DNA of 64,000 nt from Alphaproteobacteria bacterium GWF2_58_20. Lineage in GTDB: Bacteria > Pseudomonadota > Alphaproteobacteria > UBA1247. Of this stretch, positions 28,125-37,603 are shown in pieces. The notes below the pieces were generated by a model. The model did not search any database. It had not been told where the DNA came from and saw only the letters and a list, made by a program, of their open reading frames with translations. The DNA lies in assembly GCA_001768735.1 (NCBI GenBank), contig MEMB01000002.1, positions 882,624 through 946,623 on the forward strand. The letters run 5' to 3'. Each line of letters opens with the position of its first letter. The stretch's first letter is position 1. A program made the translations under genes and the position numbers.

Positions 28125-29344
28125 GACAGCATCTCCCGCGCTTTTTCAATCGCCCGGCCCAGTTGCTCAACTTCTTCCAGCGTATTGTAAAGCCCGAAAG
28201 ACGCCCGCACGGTGGCATCAACCCCCAGCCTCCGCATGAGCGGCTGGGCGCAGTGATGCCCGGCCCGCAGCGCTACGCCGCACTTGTCGGCAATGCTGGC
28301 CACATCATAGGCCTGCGCCCCATCCAGCGTGAAAGAGACAATATTGGAAGACCCCGGCGCGCCGCCCATAAGCCTAAGGCCGGGAATGCGCGCAAGCCTT
28401 TCCCGCGCTGCATCATGCAGCATGCGGTCATGCGCCGCGATGGCATCCATGCCAAAACCATCCAGATAATCCAGTGCAGCGACAAGCCCCGCCGATTCCA
28501 CAATCGGCATGGTCCCCGCCTCGAATCGCGCCGGCACCCCAGCATAGGTGATGGTCTCCGGCGTCACGCGGTCAATCATGTGGCCACCGCCCTGCCATGG
28601 CGGCATGGAATCGAGAATCTCCTTCCGCCCCCAAAGAACGCCAATGCCCGTGGGGCCATAAAGCTTGTGTGCCGAAAAAACCAGAAAATCACAGCCCAGA
28701 GCCTGCACATCCGTTTGGCCATGAACAGCCGCCTGACACGCATCCACCAGCACGGGAATGCCGCGCGCGTGCGCCAGCGCCACGATTTCCCGCACCGGAT
28801 TAATGACGCCCAGCACATTGGACATGGCCGTAATGGCCAGCATTTTTGTGCGCGCATTCATCATGCCCGCAAGCACCATCATGTCGAGACTGCCGTCATC
28901 CCGCACCGGGGCCATCCGCACGGTCGCCCCCTTTTCCTGCACCAGCATGCGCCATGGCACAAGATTGGCGTGATGTTCGATCTCACTGACAAGAATCTCG
29001 TCGCCCGGCCCGACATGCGTACGGCCCCACGCCTGCGCCACAAGATTGATGCCTTCCGTGGCTCCGCGCACAAAAACAATTTCCTCTGCCGCCTGGGCCC
29101 CGATGAAACGGGCCGCCCTGCTCCGCGCGCCTTCATAAATGTCGGTGGCCTCGTCACCCAGCCTGTGAATGCCGCGATGCACGTTGGCGTAGGAATGCGT
29201 CATCATGGACACCATGGCATCCATGACCACGCGCGGTTTTTGCGCCGAAGCCGCAGAATCCAGATAAACCAGCGGAACGCCGGGCGCCATTTCACGCGCA
29301 AGGATGGGAAAATCCTGCCGCGCCTTCATCACGTCAAAGACCAT
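28121..29344 (-). CDS. sufS: SufS, cysteine desulfurase
   Basis: 407 aa class-V PLP enzyme. The PLP lysine is K227 in SAHKLYGPTG, and the catalytic Cys365 is in AGHHCAQP, the short-loop group II form typical of SufS. It supplies sulfane sulfur to SufB, usually through SufE or SufU. Neither is visible in this window, so an unlinked SufE is expected. It overlaps the sufD 3' end by 11 bases. Confidence 0.94.
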   Translation of the reverse strand: MVFDVMKARQDFPILAREMAPGVPLVYLDSAASAQKPRVVMDAMVSMMTHSYANVHRGIHRLGDEATDIYEGARSRAARFIGAQAAEEIVFVRGATEGINLVAQAWGRTHVGPGDEILVSEIEHHANLVPWRMLVQEKGATVRMAPVRDDGSLDMMVLAGMMNARTKMLAITAMSNVLGVINPVREIVALAHARGIPVLVDACQAAVHGQTDVQALGCDFLVFSAHKLYGPTGIGVLWGRKEILDSMPPWQGGGHMIDRVTPETITYAGVPARFEAGTMPIVESAGLVAALDYLDGFGMDAIAAHDRMLHDAARERLARIPGLRLMGGAPGSSNIVSFTLDGAQAYDVASIADKCGVALRAGHHCAQPLMRRLGVDATVRASFGLYNTLEEVEQLGRAIEKAREMLS

Positions 29345-29963
29345 AACCTATTCCTTCCAGCAGGCTCTCGCGCAAAACCGCATCCGGAACCCCCGCAAAC
29401 GCCTCTCCAAGAAAGGCGTGGATCAGCATCTGCCGCACCACCTCCTCCGGAATCCCTCGGCTGCGCAGGTAAAACATGGAATCAGCATCCAGGTCTCCCA
29501 CCGTTGCACCATGCCGGCAAGCCACATCATCCGCGTAAATCTCAAGTTCCGGACTCAGGTTGATTTCGGCTTCCCGCGAAAGAAGAAGCCCCTTGGCTGA
29601 CTGTGCGCCATCAGCCTTGACGGCCCCTGCACGAATGATCACCCGTCCGCGGCAGGATACCTTGGCATCCCCTTCCGCCACCAGCCGCACCGTCTGGGTT
29701 GACCTTGTGTTGGGGGCAACATGCTCAAAGACGGGAACCAGATCGCACCCTTCCCCGTCTCCAAGCTTTCCGGCCGCAAAAAGATGACATTCGGCACCTT
29801 CGCCCATCAGGCGGACATGGATGTCATGCCGCGCCATTCCGCGCACAAGAATGATGCAGTCAAGCCGGGCACCGGCCGCCACCTCGGCATCAAGTCCATG
29901 TTGTCCGGGAAGGTCCACCACATGGCGGGCAAATTCTCCGGCCCTCAGGCGCAACAGACTCAT
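29334..29963 (-). CDS. sufD: SufD, half-length Fe-S scaffold component
   Basis: 209 aa, about half the usual size (E. coli SufD is 423). It keeps the C-terminal beta-helix and helical end: CRHGATVGDLDADSMFYLRSRGI, with the His important in the SufB-SufD interface, then RQMLIHAFLGEAF. The usual N-terminal helical region is absent, because the sufC stop at 29963 lies at the ATG. No frameshifted remainder is seen upstream, so this is a short but intact gene rather than a broken one. Confidence 0.85.
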   Translation of the reverse strand: MSLLRLRAGEFARHVVDLPGQHGLDAEVAAGARLDCIILVRGMARHDIHVRLMGEGAECHLFAAGKLGDGEGCDLVPVFEHVAPNTRSTQTVRLVAEGDAKVSCRGRVIIRAGAVKADGAQSAKGLLLSREAEINLSPELEIYADDVACRHGATVGDLDADSMFYLRSRGIPEEVVRQMLIHAFLGEAFAGVPDAVLRESLLEGIGYGL

Positions 29964-30718
29964 CAGGTTCCCTCTTCCATGCCTGCATATCCCGTGCGTT
30001 CAAGTTCCAGGGCCAGTTCCGGCCCACCGGTTTTCTGGATGCGTCCATCTGCCAGCACATGCACGACGTCAGGCCTGATGTAATCCAGCAAACGCTGGTA
30101 ATGCGTGATGACCAGCAGGGACCTCTCCGGCCCGCGCAGGGCGTTCACCCCTGCCGCCACCACCTTCAGGGCATCAATATCAAGGCCGCTGTCGGTTTCA
30201 TCGAGAACAGCAAACCGCGGCTCCAGAACCGCCATCTGCAATACCTCGTTGCGCTTTTTCTCGCCGCCGGAAAACCCGGTGTTGAGCGGCCGCTTGAGCA
30301 TTTCATCGGTCATGCCCAGCTTTTGCGCACATGTCTTGAGATGCCGCAGGAAACCCACGGTATCCAGTTCTTCCTCTCCACGCGCCTTGCGTACACCATT
30401 CAGCGCCGCCCGCAGGAAATTGGTGGTTGTGACCCCCGGGATTTCCACCGGATACTGGAAGGCGAGAAAAAGTCCCGCGGCCGCACGCGCCTCCGGTGTC
30501 ATGGACAGAAGGTCCAAGCCATCCAGGGTTGCCGTCCCTGCCGTCACCGCATAACCTTCACGCCCGGAAAGCGTATGCGCAAGTGTAGATTTCCCGGAAC
30601 CATTCGGCCCCATGATGGCATGCACCTGCCCCTTGGGTACCTCCAGGGAAATTCCCTTGAGGATCTCCCGATCCCCCACCTGGACATGCAGGTTCCTGAT
30701 ATCGACAAATGCGGTCAT
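29963..30718 (-). CDS. sufC: SufC, Fe-S assembly ATPase
   Basis: 251 aa ABC-type ATPase. Walker A is GPNGSGKST at 37-45, the signature [10 protein letters not shown], and Walker [12 protein letters not shown]. SufC dimers drive conformational change in SufB-SufD. The start is ATG 30718 with AAGGAGG 7 bases upstream; the frame reaching 30862 is only the antiframe of sufB. It overlaps sufB by 4 bases. Confidence 0.95.
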   Translation of the reverse strand: MTAFVDIRNLHVQVGDREILKGISLEVPKGQVHAIMGPNGSGKSTLAHTLSGREGYAVTAGTATLDGLDLLSMTPEARAAAGLFLAFQYPVEIPGVTTTNFLRAALNGVRKARGEEELDTVGFLRHLKTCAQKLGMTDEMLKRPLNTGFSGGEKKRNEVLQMAVLEPRFAVLDETDSGLDIDALKVVAAGVNALRGPERSLLVITHYQRLLDYIRPDVVHVLADGRIQKTGGPELALELERTGYAGMEEGT

Positions 30719-32160
30719 CCCACGCCTCCTTCCAGGCTGAGCTTGATGAGGGCCTGCGCTTCCATGGCAAATTCCATGGGCAATTTCTGCAGGACTTCCC
30801 GGCAGAACCCGCCAACAATGAGGGCCACGGCCTCTTCTTCGGACAGGCCGCGCTGGCGGCAATAAAAAAGCTGGTCTTCGGCAATGCGCGAGGTCGTTGC
30901 CTCATGCTCCACCCTTGCGGACGGGTTTCGGCTCCTGATGACCGGAAAGGTATGGGCACTGCACGAAGAACCAATCAACAGGCTGTCGCAGCGGGTGTGG
31001 TTGTGCGCACCTTCCGCGCCCGGCATCATCTGCACAAGGCCGCGATAGGCATTGCTGGCATGCCCCCAGGAAATCCCCTTGGAGACAATCCGCGAACGGG
31101 TGTTCTTGCCCAGATGAATCATCTTGGTGCCGGTATCCGCCTGCTGGTGGTTTCCGGTAATGGCCATGGAATAAAACTCGCCCACGGAATTGTCTCCGGC
31201 CAAGATGCACCCCGGATATTTCCAGGTAATGGCTGACCCGGTTTCCACCTGCGTCCATGAGATTCGGCTGCGCGCCCCCTTGCATAGCCCGCGTTTGGTT
31301 ACAAAATTATAGATGCCGCCGCGGCCCTCTTCATCTCCCGGATACCAGTTCTGCACCGTGGAATATTTTACCTCGGAATCATCCAGCGCCACCACCTCGA
31401 CCACAGCGGCATGCATCTGGTTCTCATCGCGCCGGGGCGCCGTGCAGCCCTCCAGGTAGCTCACATAAGCCCCCTTGTCCACGACAATGAGGGTTCTCTC
31501 AAACTGCCCCGTCTTTTCCGCGTTGATGCGAAAATAGGTGGACAATTCCATGGGGCAGCGCACCCCTTCCGGCACATAGACAAAGGTACCATCCCCAAAC
31601 ACCGCCGAATTGAGCGCCGCATAAAAATTGTCCGCTGGCGGCACCACCGAACCAAGATATTTTTTCACCAGATCGGGATATTCCTGTACCGCCTCGGAAA
31701 TCGAACAGAACATCACTCCGGCTTCGCGCAGTTTTTCCTTGAAGGTTGTCAGCACCGAAGCGCCATCAAACACGGCATCCACAGCAATGCCGGCCAGGCG
31801 CTCCTGCTCGGCCAGCGGAATCCCCAGCTTGCGATAGGCATCCAGAAGACGCGGATCCACCTCGGAAAGGTTTTTGGGGCGCGTGCGCGTGCGGGCTTCC
31901 GCATAATAACAGGCATCCTGAAAATCAATCTCCGGAATCGACAGTTGCCCCCATTCCGGCACGGCCATGGCGCGCCATTTGGCAAAGGCTGCAAGCCGCC
32001 AATCCAGCAACCATTGCGGCTCATCCTTGCGCGCTGAAATATAGCGCACAATCTCTTCGGACAGACCTTTGGGCGCATGCTCGGTTTCAATGTCCGTTAC
32101 AAAACCGTGAGGATAATTCTGGCTGGCCAGCGCCCGCACCTTTTCATCAATCGGCGGCAT
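30715..32160 (-). CDS. sufB: SufB, Fe-S scaffold protein
   Basis: 481 aa, standard length. The central beta-helix carries [19 protein letters not shown] and EGCTAP. The C-terminal part includes [16 protein letters not shown] and [16 protein letters not shown], with the Cys and Glu used for cluster assembly. The start is ATG 32160 (GAGGAAG, 4 bases). It overlaps the Rrf2 regulator by 14 bases. The order regulator-B-C-D-S-T is the common non-enterobacterial suf layout; sufA and sufE are absent. Confidence 0.95.
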   Translation of the reverse strand: MPPIDEKVRALASQNYPHGFVTDIETEHAPKGLSEEIVRYISARKDEPQWLLDWRLAAFAKWRAMAVPEWGQLSIPEIDFQDACYYAEARTRTRPKNLSEVDPRLLDAYRKLGIPLAEQERLAGIAVDAVFDGASVLTTFKEKLREAGVMFCSISEAVQEYPDLVKKYLGSVVPPADNFYAALNSAVFGDGTFVYVPEGVRCPMELSTYFRINAEKTGQFERTLIVVDKGAYVSYLEGCTAPRRDENQMHAAVVEVVALDDSEVKYSTVQNWYPGDEEGRGGIYNFVTKRGLCKGARSRISWTQVETGSAITWKYPGCILAGDNSVGEFYSMAITGNHQQADTGTKMIHLGKNTRSRIVSKGISWGHASNAYRGLVQMMPGAEGAHNHTRCDSLLIGSSCSAHTFPVIRSRNPSARVEHEATTSRIAEDQLFYCRQRGLSEEEAVALIVGGFCREVLQKLPMEFAMEAQALIKLSLEGGVG

Positions 32161-32572
32161 GACGCTTCCTCGCCCTGACAAGATCCGCCAAGGAAACACT
32201 CGCCATGATGGCCCGGATCTGCCGCCCCATTTCTGCCCACACGCCACACAATGTGCAAGGATCTTCAAGCACACAGGAACGCGGACTGCCAGAGCCGCAT
32301 TCCGTCAATGCCACAGGGCCTTCCATGGCCTCGACAACATCTGCCAGCGAAATATCTTCGGATGAACCGCACAGACAATAACCGCCTGAAGCTCCCCGAA
32401 CGGAACGTACCAGTTTTGCCTGCACCAGCTGTTTCATGATTTTTGCAACCGTGGGCTCCGGCGCACGCACCGATTCGGCCAACCGCCCCACCGGCATGGG
32501 CCCCGCATCACCTGCCGCAAGCTCCGCCATCAGGAGGGCGGCATAATCTGTCATCTTTGCAAGCCGAAACAT
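32147..32572 (-). CDS. Rrf2-family regulator of the suf operon
   Basis: 141 aa. The winged helix-turn-helix is at residues 1-65 ([16 protein letters not shown], then [20 protein letters not shown]). The three cluster-binding cysteines are in [19 protein letters not shown], which matches IscR-type [2Fe-2S] ligation. It belongs to the SUF-associated branch of Rrf2 and probably represses sufBCDST when Fe-S supply is adequate. Its ribosome site is AAGGAAAG. An inverted repeat 40 bases upstream is a candidate operator. Confidence 0.9.
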   Translation of the reverse strand: MFRLAKMTDYAALLMAELAAGDAGPMPVGRLAESVRAPEPTVAKIMKQLVQAKLVRSVRGASGGYCLCGSSEDISLADVVEAMEGPVALTECGSGSPRSCVLEDPCTLCGVWAEMGRQIRAIMASVSLADLVRARKRHAAD

Positions 32573-32611
32573 GGCAACAGCTTTCCTTCTTTAGCAGGGC
32601 AGAAAATAAAT

Positions 32612-32628
32612 AGCACGGAAATGGTGCT
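32612..32628. promoter_or_regulatory. Inverted repeat, candidate suf operator
   Basis: AGCAC-N7-GTGCT, a perfect 5-bp dyad, lies 40 bases before the regulator ATG in an AT-rich stretch. Rrf2 proteins bind dyads of this size near their own promoters. On the minus strand a TTGACC hexamer (32656-32661) lies further upstream and may be part of the promoter. Confidence 0.35.
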
Positions 32629-32676
32629 GTTTCTTTTGCGACATCGCCATCCCAAGGTCAAGCAAAAAAAACATTT

Positions 32677-32706
32677 TTGAAACATCATTTTCACCATCTT
32701 TTTAAT
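32677..32706 (+). promoter_or_regulatory. Candidate promoter of the sensor kinase gene
   Basis: TTGAAA (32677-32682), an 18-base spacer, then TTTAAT (32701-32706), about 37 bases before ATG 32744. Two TTAA tetramers at 32702 and 32712, spaced by 6 bases, overlap the -10 box. They resemble but do not match CtrA sites. Confidence 0.4.
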
Positions 32707-32743
32707 CAACGTTAACAATAAATCCGTCGACATCCAAAAACGA

Positions 32744-35551
32744 ATGGCATATCATGCCTGCATGATCGGTTATTATGGAAATGTTGATTACATCAACTAT
32801 CTCGCTGGAATGGCCGCGCTTTTGTCCGCCTATTCCGCAATCATCCTTTTTCACGGCTCAAAACCCAGAAGCCTGTTCGTCTGGCTCGCCCTGGCCCTCC
32901 TATGCCTCGGCATGGGAGAATGGTCGCTGGGCATCGAGTTCAGCTTTGCCTCCCATGACACCGTCCTGCGCTACAGCGCTTTCGGTTTCTTTATCGCTGG
33001 GTCCATTGCCCTTTTTGTCACCGGAATCATACACGGTCCGGCACGGATGATCGTTCTGCCCGCCAGCCTTTCCATTGCGGCCATCGCCGGCAACATCGCC
33101 ATCCTTAAACCGGAATACCGCACCTTCCTGGTAGCCCTTGTGGGAATCAGCATCGCATCCCCCATCACTCTCGCACTCGCCCGTCAAAAATCCAAAACGG
33201 TTTGCGGTGCCAGCATAGGGGTGGCCCTTGCGGTCTTCAGCGCGATCCTGGCTGTCAGCCTGCTCCATTTCAATCCCTTCGCCGCCGAAAACATGCCCCT
33301 GTTCACAGTGCGGCATCCGCAGACCTTCTGGCTCCATGCCGGTCGTCTGGGAGGCCTGCTTGTGACAACCATCTGCCTGTGGAGATATGGCATTCCCGAA
33401 ATCGCCAACCCCCATGAACAGCGTTTCATGCGGACATTTGGCTTGCGGGGCGGATTGGCGCTTATCGTCATTTTTGCGCTCGGTTTTGCAATCGCGTTAT
33501 CCACCGGAAACCGGGAACACCAACGAATCCGCAACAACCTTCTCGCACGCAGCAGGGCCATCGCCTCAACCGTTGACGTCGAAAAACTCAAAATCCTTGC
33601 AGGCGATGCCAGCGACATGAACCGCAAGGAATACTGGGAACTCAAAAAGGCTTTTGCAGGCTTCCTCGCCGACCAGACAGACATCAGCTGTCCCTACATG
33701 ATGGCCCTCAAGACCGATGGACGCATGTATTTTGCCCTGTCCGGCGACCCGGAAGATCCAGAAAAGGGCTGGTTGCCTGGTCTTATTTATGAAACACCGA
33801 CACCTGGCATGCGCCATGTCCTGGCCTCTGGAGACCCCTTGGTGGAAGGCCCCTATACGGATGACTGGGGTTCGGTCATCAGCGCTTATGTTCCCGTCAA
33901 GGACGATGATGGCACCACACTCAGTTTCGTTGGTCTCGACATGAAGGCCAACGAAGCGATGAGCCAGCTTTACAGCCGCCGCCTTGCCATCATCATCACA
34001 AACATGCTGCTATCCATCATTGTGATTGGCTTCATCACCGGACTGCGCACCATCCGGCGTGACGCCGAAGCCCTGCGCGCCAGCGAAGGCCGCCTTTCGG
34101 CCACCCTGCGTTCCATCGGCGACGGTACCATTTCCACTGACGTGCTGGGACGAGTGACCAACATCAACACATCCGCCGAAAAGATGACAGGTTGGAAAGC
34201 GGCAGACGCCCTTGGAAAACACATCTCCGAAATCTTCTCCATTTTCCTTGCGGGCACAAACACCCCTGCCATCATTCCCGTGGAAGCGGCCATTCGCGAA
34301 AACCGCATCATGGAACTGGCAAACCACACAGTCCTGATGTCAGCGGATGGTTCCATCCGCCAGATCGCGGACAGCTGCGCACCTATCCATGACAATGAAG
34401 GCACTGTCCTTGGCGCCGTTCTTGTTTTCCGCGACGTCACGGAAGAATACCGTCAGCGCACCGCCATTCAGGAAAGCCGTGAACGTTTTGCACAAATCAC
34501 CGACCTCAGCCGGGAAATCATCTGGGAAATCAATCCCGATGGCCTTTATACCTACATAAACCCGGCGTGCGAGGCCTTGCTTGGTTACAAGGAAGATGAA
34601 ATCATCGGAAAACTCCACTATTACGACCTGCATCCTGAAGATGACCGTGAGGAGTTCCGCACGGAAACCTTCGAGATGATCAACAAGAAAAAGATCTTCC
34701 ATGATTTCCACAACATCCTGCAGACCAAGGGGGGACGGAATCTGGACATCCTGACCAATGGCGCCCCCTTCTTTGACGCTGCCGGAAAATACCTCGGCTA
34801 TCGGGGATCGGACCGTGACATCACCGAAATCCGACAGGCCACAGATGAAGCCCAGGCCGCCAACAAGGCCAAGAGCGAATTCCTTGCCTGCATGAGCCAT
34901 GAACTCCGTACACCACTCAATGCCATCATTGGCTTTTCGGACATGATCGTACAGAAAGTATTTGGCGAAAACTCCCCCAAATACATGGAATACGCGGCGG
35001 ACATCAAGAGCAGCGGCATGCATCTCCTGTCGCTCATCAATGATGTGCTTGACCTGTCGAAAATTGAATCCGGAAAATACATCCTTGTCCGTGAAAACGT
35101 CGATATCACCGAGATCATCAACGACTGTTTCAGCCTGACACGCGTCACGGTTGACAAGAAAAAACTGGCCTGCACGATTGCCGCTTCCAAGGACATACCG
35201 AAAATCAACGTTGATTCGCGCGCCATCAAGCAGGTCGTCCTCAACCTGATGTCCAACGCCATCAAGTTTACGCCTGAAGGCGGCAGCATCACCCTGAGTT
35301 CATCCTACAATCCGGACAAGAAGCATGTCCTCATTTCCGTCAAGGATTCCGGCATTGGCATTGCTGCCGAGGCCAAGGAACACATCTTTGAACCTTTCCA
35401 TCAGGGCAGCAGCATGGTCAGCCACACTTATGGCGGTACCGGCCTTGGCCTTCCCATCAGCCGCAACCTCATTGAAATGCATGGCGGAGAGATGACCCTG
35501 GAAAGCTCCCCCGGCCATGGCACCACCGTGACCATCATCCTGCCCGCCTAA
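32744..35551 (+). CDS. Membrane sensor histidine kinase with two PAS domains
   Basis: 935 aa. Residues 1-210 hold about seven hydrophobic segments (YLAGMAALLSAYSAIILF first). A further helix near 238 leads to an extracytoplasmic sensor (about 260-420, Cache/CHASE-like by position and the closing FVGLDMKANEAMSQLY) and another helix (IIITNMLLSIIVIGFITGL). PAS domains follow at about 447-565 and 578-700. HisKA has His719 in SHELRTPLNA, and the HATPase domain has the G2 box GGTGLGLPISRNL. There is no receiver and no adjacent regulator, so it is an orphan kinase. ATG 32762 is an alternative start; neither has a ribosome site. Confidence 0.88.
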   Translation: MAYHACMIGYYGNVDYINYLAGMAALLSAYSAIILFHGSKPRSLFVWLALALLCLGMGEWSLGIEFSFASHDTVLRYSAFGFFIAGSIALFVTGIIHGPARMIVLPASLSIAAIAGNIAILKPEYRTFLVALVGISIASPITLALARQKSKTVCGASIGVALAVFSAILAVSLLHFNPFAAENMPLFTVRHPQTFWLHAGRLGGLLVTTICLWRYGIPEIANPHEQRFMRTFGLRGGLALIVIFALGFAIALSTGNREHQRIRNNLLARSRAIASTVDVEKLKILAGDASDMNRKEYWELKKAFAGFLADQTDISCPYMMALKTDGRMYFALSGDPEDPEKGWLPGLIYETPTPGMRHVLASGDPLVEGPYTDDWGSVISAYVPVKDDDGTTLSFVGLDMKANEAMSQLYSRRLAIIITNMLLSIIVIGFITGLRTIRRDAEALRASEGRLSATLRSIGDGTISTDVLGRVTNINTSAEKMTGWKAADALGKHISEIFSIFLAGTNTPAIIPVEAAIRENRIMELANHTVLMSADGSIRQIADSCAPIHDNEGTVLGAVLVFRDVTEEYRQRTAIQESRERFAQITDLSREIIWEINPDGLYTYINPACEALLGYKEDEIIGKLHYYDLHPEDDREEFRTETFEMINKKKIFHDFHNILQTKGGRNLDILTNGAPFFDAAGKYLGYRGSDRDITEIRQATDEAQAANKAKSEFLACMSHELRTPLNAIIGFSDMIVQKVFGENSPKYMEYAADIKSSGMHLLSLINDVLDLSKIESGKYILVRENVDITEIINDCFSLTRVTVDKKKLACTIAASKDIPKINVDSRAIKQVVLNLMSNAIKFTPEGGSITLSSSYNPDKKHVLISVKDSGIGIAAEAKEHIFEPFHQGSSMVSHTYGGTGLGLPISRNLIEMHGGEMTLESSPGHGTTVTIILPA

Positions 35552-35570
35552 CCTCAGCGACCGTCCAACA

Positions 35571-35602
35571 AAAAACCCCCGGCCTGTCTGCCGGGGGTTT
35601 TG
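35571..35602. terminator. Terminator after the sensor kinase
   Basis: AAAACCCCCGGC / GCCGGGGGTTTT around CTGTCT, between the kinase and a convergent ankyrin gene; symmetrical, so bidirectional. Confidence 0.85.
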
Positions 35603-35624
35603 CTTTATCGTTTTTTTTGTTGAA

Positions 35625-36242
35625 TCAATGTATGCGGAAACCGGGGGCAAGCCCCTTCAGGACATCCTGCCATACACGCCTTCCTTCAATATCCAGTGCC
35701 CTGACCCGCCGGTTCCTCAGGTGGATTTCCATGCCCCCGACAAGGACGGCATGGCAGCTTCCCCCGTTCATGCCTGCATCCCTTTCCACATCAAGAACAG
35801 CAAGGGGAACTTGTCCCGCATCATTTTTTGCAAGGCTGTCGGCGCGCTTGAGAAGAAGCTTCCGGGCACAGAAAAAGTCAGCGTTCCGGCTGGCGATGTG
35901 CAGGGGCGTATTGCCATCCCTGCCACGGGCGTTGACATCAGCCCCCTCAAAATTAAGCATGAGGAGAAAAGGCGCTGCATCATCCATGGCCGTGGCAAGA
36001 TTCAGGGGCAATTCCCCGTACGTCCTGTCCACCACATTGATTTCCGCACCTTCTTCATAGGCGTTGATGATTCCAAGCAGGTCATCGGCATGAATGGCTT
36101 CCACCATCCTGTCCTGCTGAGCCATGCGTTCACGCGGACCTGACGCAGCAATCTTTTGAGAACGATTGCGCTCGATATCTTCCTGATATGCCAGGAACTG
36201 GGAAATGATCTGGCTCTTCATGTCAGCGGACAATTTGCCCAT
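35625..36242 (-). CDS. Ankyrin-repeat protein
   Basis: 205 aa from ATG 36242 (AAGGAAGAG upstream); the open frame continues to 36530 without coding character. The N-terminal 50 residues are charged and helical. Ankyrin-like units run from about 52 (MVEAIHADDLLGIINAYEEG, GAEINVV, then ADVNARGRDGNTPLHIASRN). The last 50 residues read like a beta structure (HAVLVGGMEIHLRNRRVRAL). It is paired with the next ankyrin gene, 28 bases upstream. Function unknown. Confidence 0.75.
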   Translation of the reverse strand: MGKLSADMKSQIISQFLAYQEDIERNRSQKIAASGPRERMAQQDRMVEAIHADDLLGIINAYEEGAEINVVDRTYGELPLNLATAMDDAAPFLLMLNFEGADVNARGRDGNTPLHIASRNADFFCARKLLLKRADSLAKNDAGQVPLAVLDVERDAGMNGGSCHAVLVGGMEIHLRNRRVRALDIEGRRVWQDVLKGLAPGFRIH

Positions 36243-36270
36243 TTTGCTCTTCCTTTTTTTCAAAAAAACA

Positions 36271-36681
36271 TCAGGGCCCAAACGGGCCTTTGACATGCAG
36301 GGAATGTTCAAACCCTCCCCAAACGATGGCATATGGCTTTCCAGCATTTTCCAGCAGGGTTTCGATGTCCTTGAATGCCTGCTTGCGCGCAATGTCCAGG
36401 GCCGTTTCACCATCATTGTTGACAGCAAAAACCGACGCGCCATTTTCCAGCAGGATACGCGCGCTGCCGACATGTCCAGCCCACACGGCAAGATGCAGCG
36501 GCCGGTTGCCTTCATGATCACAGGCCGCAACAGGCGCCCCCTGCTTGATCACATAGCGAATCACGGCTTCCTTTCCGTGAAGGGCAGCGTGATGCAGGAC
36601 TTGCCGTCCCGCACCATCCTCTGAAAGCAGCAGCTGCCCAAGATCATCTTTCCTTGTCTTCTTCATATCCCGTTCGTTCAT
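36271..36681 (-). CDS. Ankyrin-repeat protein
   Basis: 136 aa from ATG 36681 (AAGG, 5 bases). Three ankyrin units are seen at about residues 25-115: RQVLHHAALHGKEAVIRYVI, NRPLHLAVWAGHVGSARILL and ETALDIARKQAFKDIETLLE. Consensus positions are well kept, so it should fold. A start at 36789 would add 36 residues but lacks a ribosome site. It is divergent from exoD and forms a two-gene unit with the ankyrin gene at 35625. Confidence 0.78.
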   Translation of the reverse strand: MNERDMKKTRKDDLGQLLLSEDGAGRQVLHHAALHGKEAVIRYVIKQGAPVAACDHEGNRPLHLAVWAGHVGSARILLENGASVFAVNNDGETALDIARKQAFKDIETLLENAGKPYAIVWGGFEHSLHVKGPFGP

Positions 36682-36871
36682 ATACCTTACGAACCCTTTG
36701 CTTCTCTTTTTCGTATTTCCATGAAGATACAGTCCAATCCCCTTCATCACCAGATCAAAAAACGCATGCGGGCCATGCATCAGCCGCATGGCTCGTCCGC
36801 AATAAAAAAGCCGTGCAAAAAGACAACTTTTCCCCTTTCCTGAACAACCGTTCTGTCGCATAGTATCCAGC

Positions 36872-37603
36872 ATGATTAATGCGCCGGAAAACCCGCCTGA
36901 CATCCCGACTGAGCAAGCAGAAAGCTTGCGCGCTCCCAGAGCCTTGGCCAAAGTCATAGGAAAGCTCCATGAAGGCGAGCGCGTCCTCATGCGCCAGCAC
37001 GAACAGAAAACGTCTGTTCTCCTGCGCCAGTCCCTGAACCAGATCAAAAGCCGCACCATCTCGCTGGGCGAACTCATTGTCATCCTGGAAGACCGTTCCT
37101 TTGGTCTTTTCATGCTTTTCTTCGCTCTTCCGGGCTGCATTCCCGGCCCACCGGCCATCACCTCGGTTCTGGGCATCCCCCTCATCATCTTTTCCTTCCA
37201 GATCATGATGGGACACCACCGTCCATGGCTCCCGCCCTTTCTGGCCAACATTTCCCTGAAGCGGAAATACCTCTTCAACATGGTCCACAAGGCCCGCCAT
37301 CCGCTCAAATACCTTGAGACCCTCTGCCGTCCCCGCATGGAAGTGGTGGAACGCGGCGGTATCGAACGCCTGCTTGGCCTGCTGCTCCTCATCCTCAGCA
37401 TAACCCTGAGCATTCCCCTGCCAGGCACAAACCTGGTAACCTCCCTCGCGGTTGCCATCATCGCCATTGGCATGCTGGAAAAAGATGGCTTCATCATTCT
37501 CGGTGGAAGCATTTTCGGTTTCATCGCCGAAGGCATAGCGCTCACAGCCCTTCATTTCGATCTCAAGACGATTGAAGGCTTTTACACATCGATTTTCTCA
37601 TGA
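36872..37603 (+). CDS. exoD: ExoD-family membrane protein
   Basis: 243 aa of the ExoD family. The conserved cytosolic start is SLGELIVILEDRSFGLFMLF, followed by the Pro-rich turn ALPGCIPGPPAITSVLGIPL and C-terminal helices (LLLLILSITLSIPLPGTNLV). ExoD is needed for exopolysaccharide production and alkali tolerance in Sinorhizobium, but its biochemical role is not settled. It overlaps mipZ by 4 bases and heads a six-gene run with sugar-nucleotide genes. Confidence 0.87.
   Translation: MINAPENPPDIPTEQAESLRAPRALAKVIGKLHEGERVLMRQHEQKTSVLLRQSLNQIKSRTISLGELIVILEDRSFGLFMLFFALPGCIPGPPAITSVLGIPLIIFSFQIMMGHHRPWLPPFLANISLKRKYLFNMVHKARHPLKYLETLCRPRMEVVERGGIERLLGLLLLILSITLSIPLPGTNLVTSLAVAIIAIGMLEKDGFIILGGSIFGFIAEGIALTALHFDLKTIEGFYTSIFS

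Noticed and set aside
35625..36530. The ankyrin gene starting at 36530
   Set aside because: The additional 96 residues are the antiframe of the neighbouring ankyrin gene. ATG 36242 has AAGGAAGAG in front of it.
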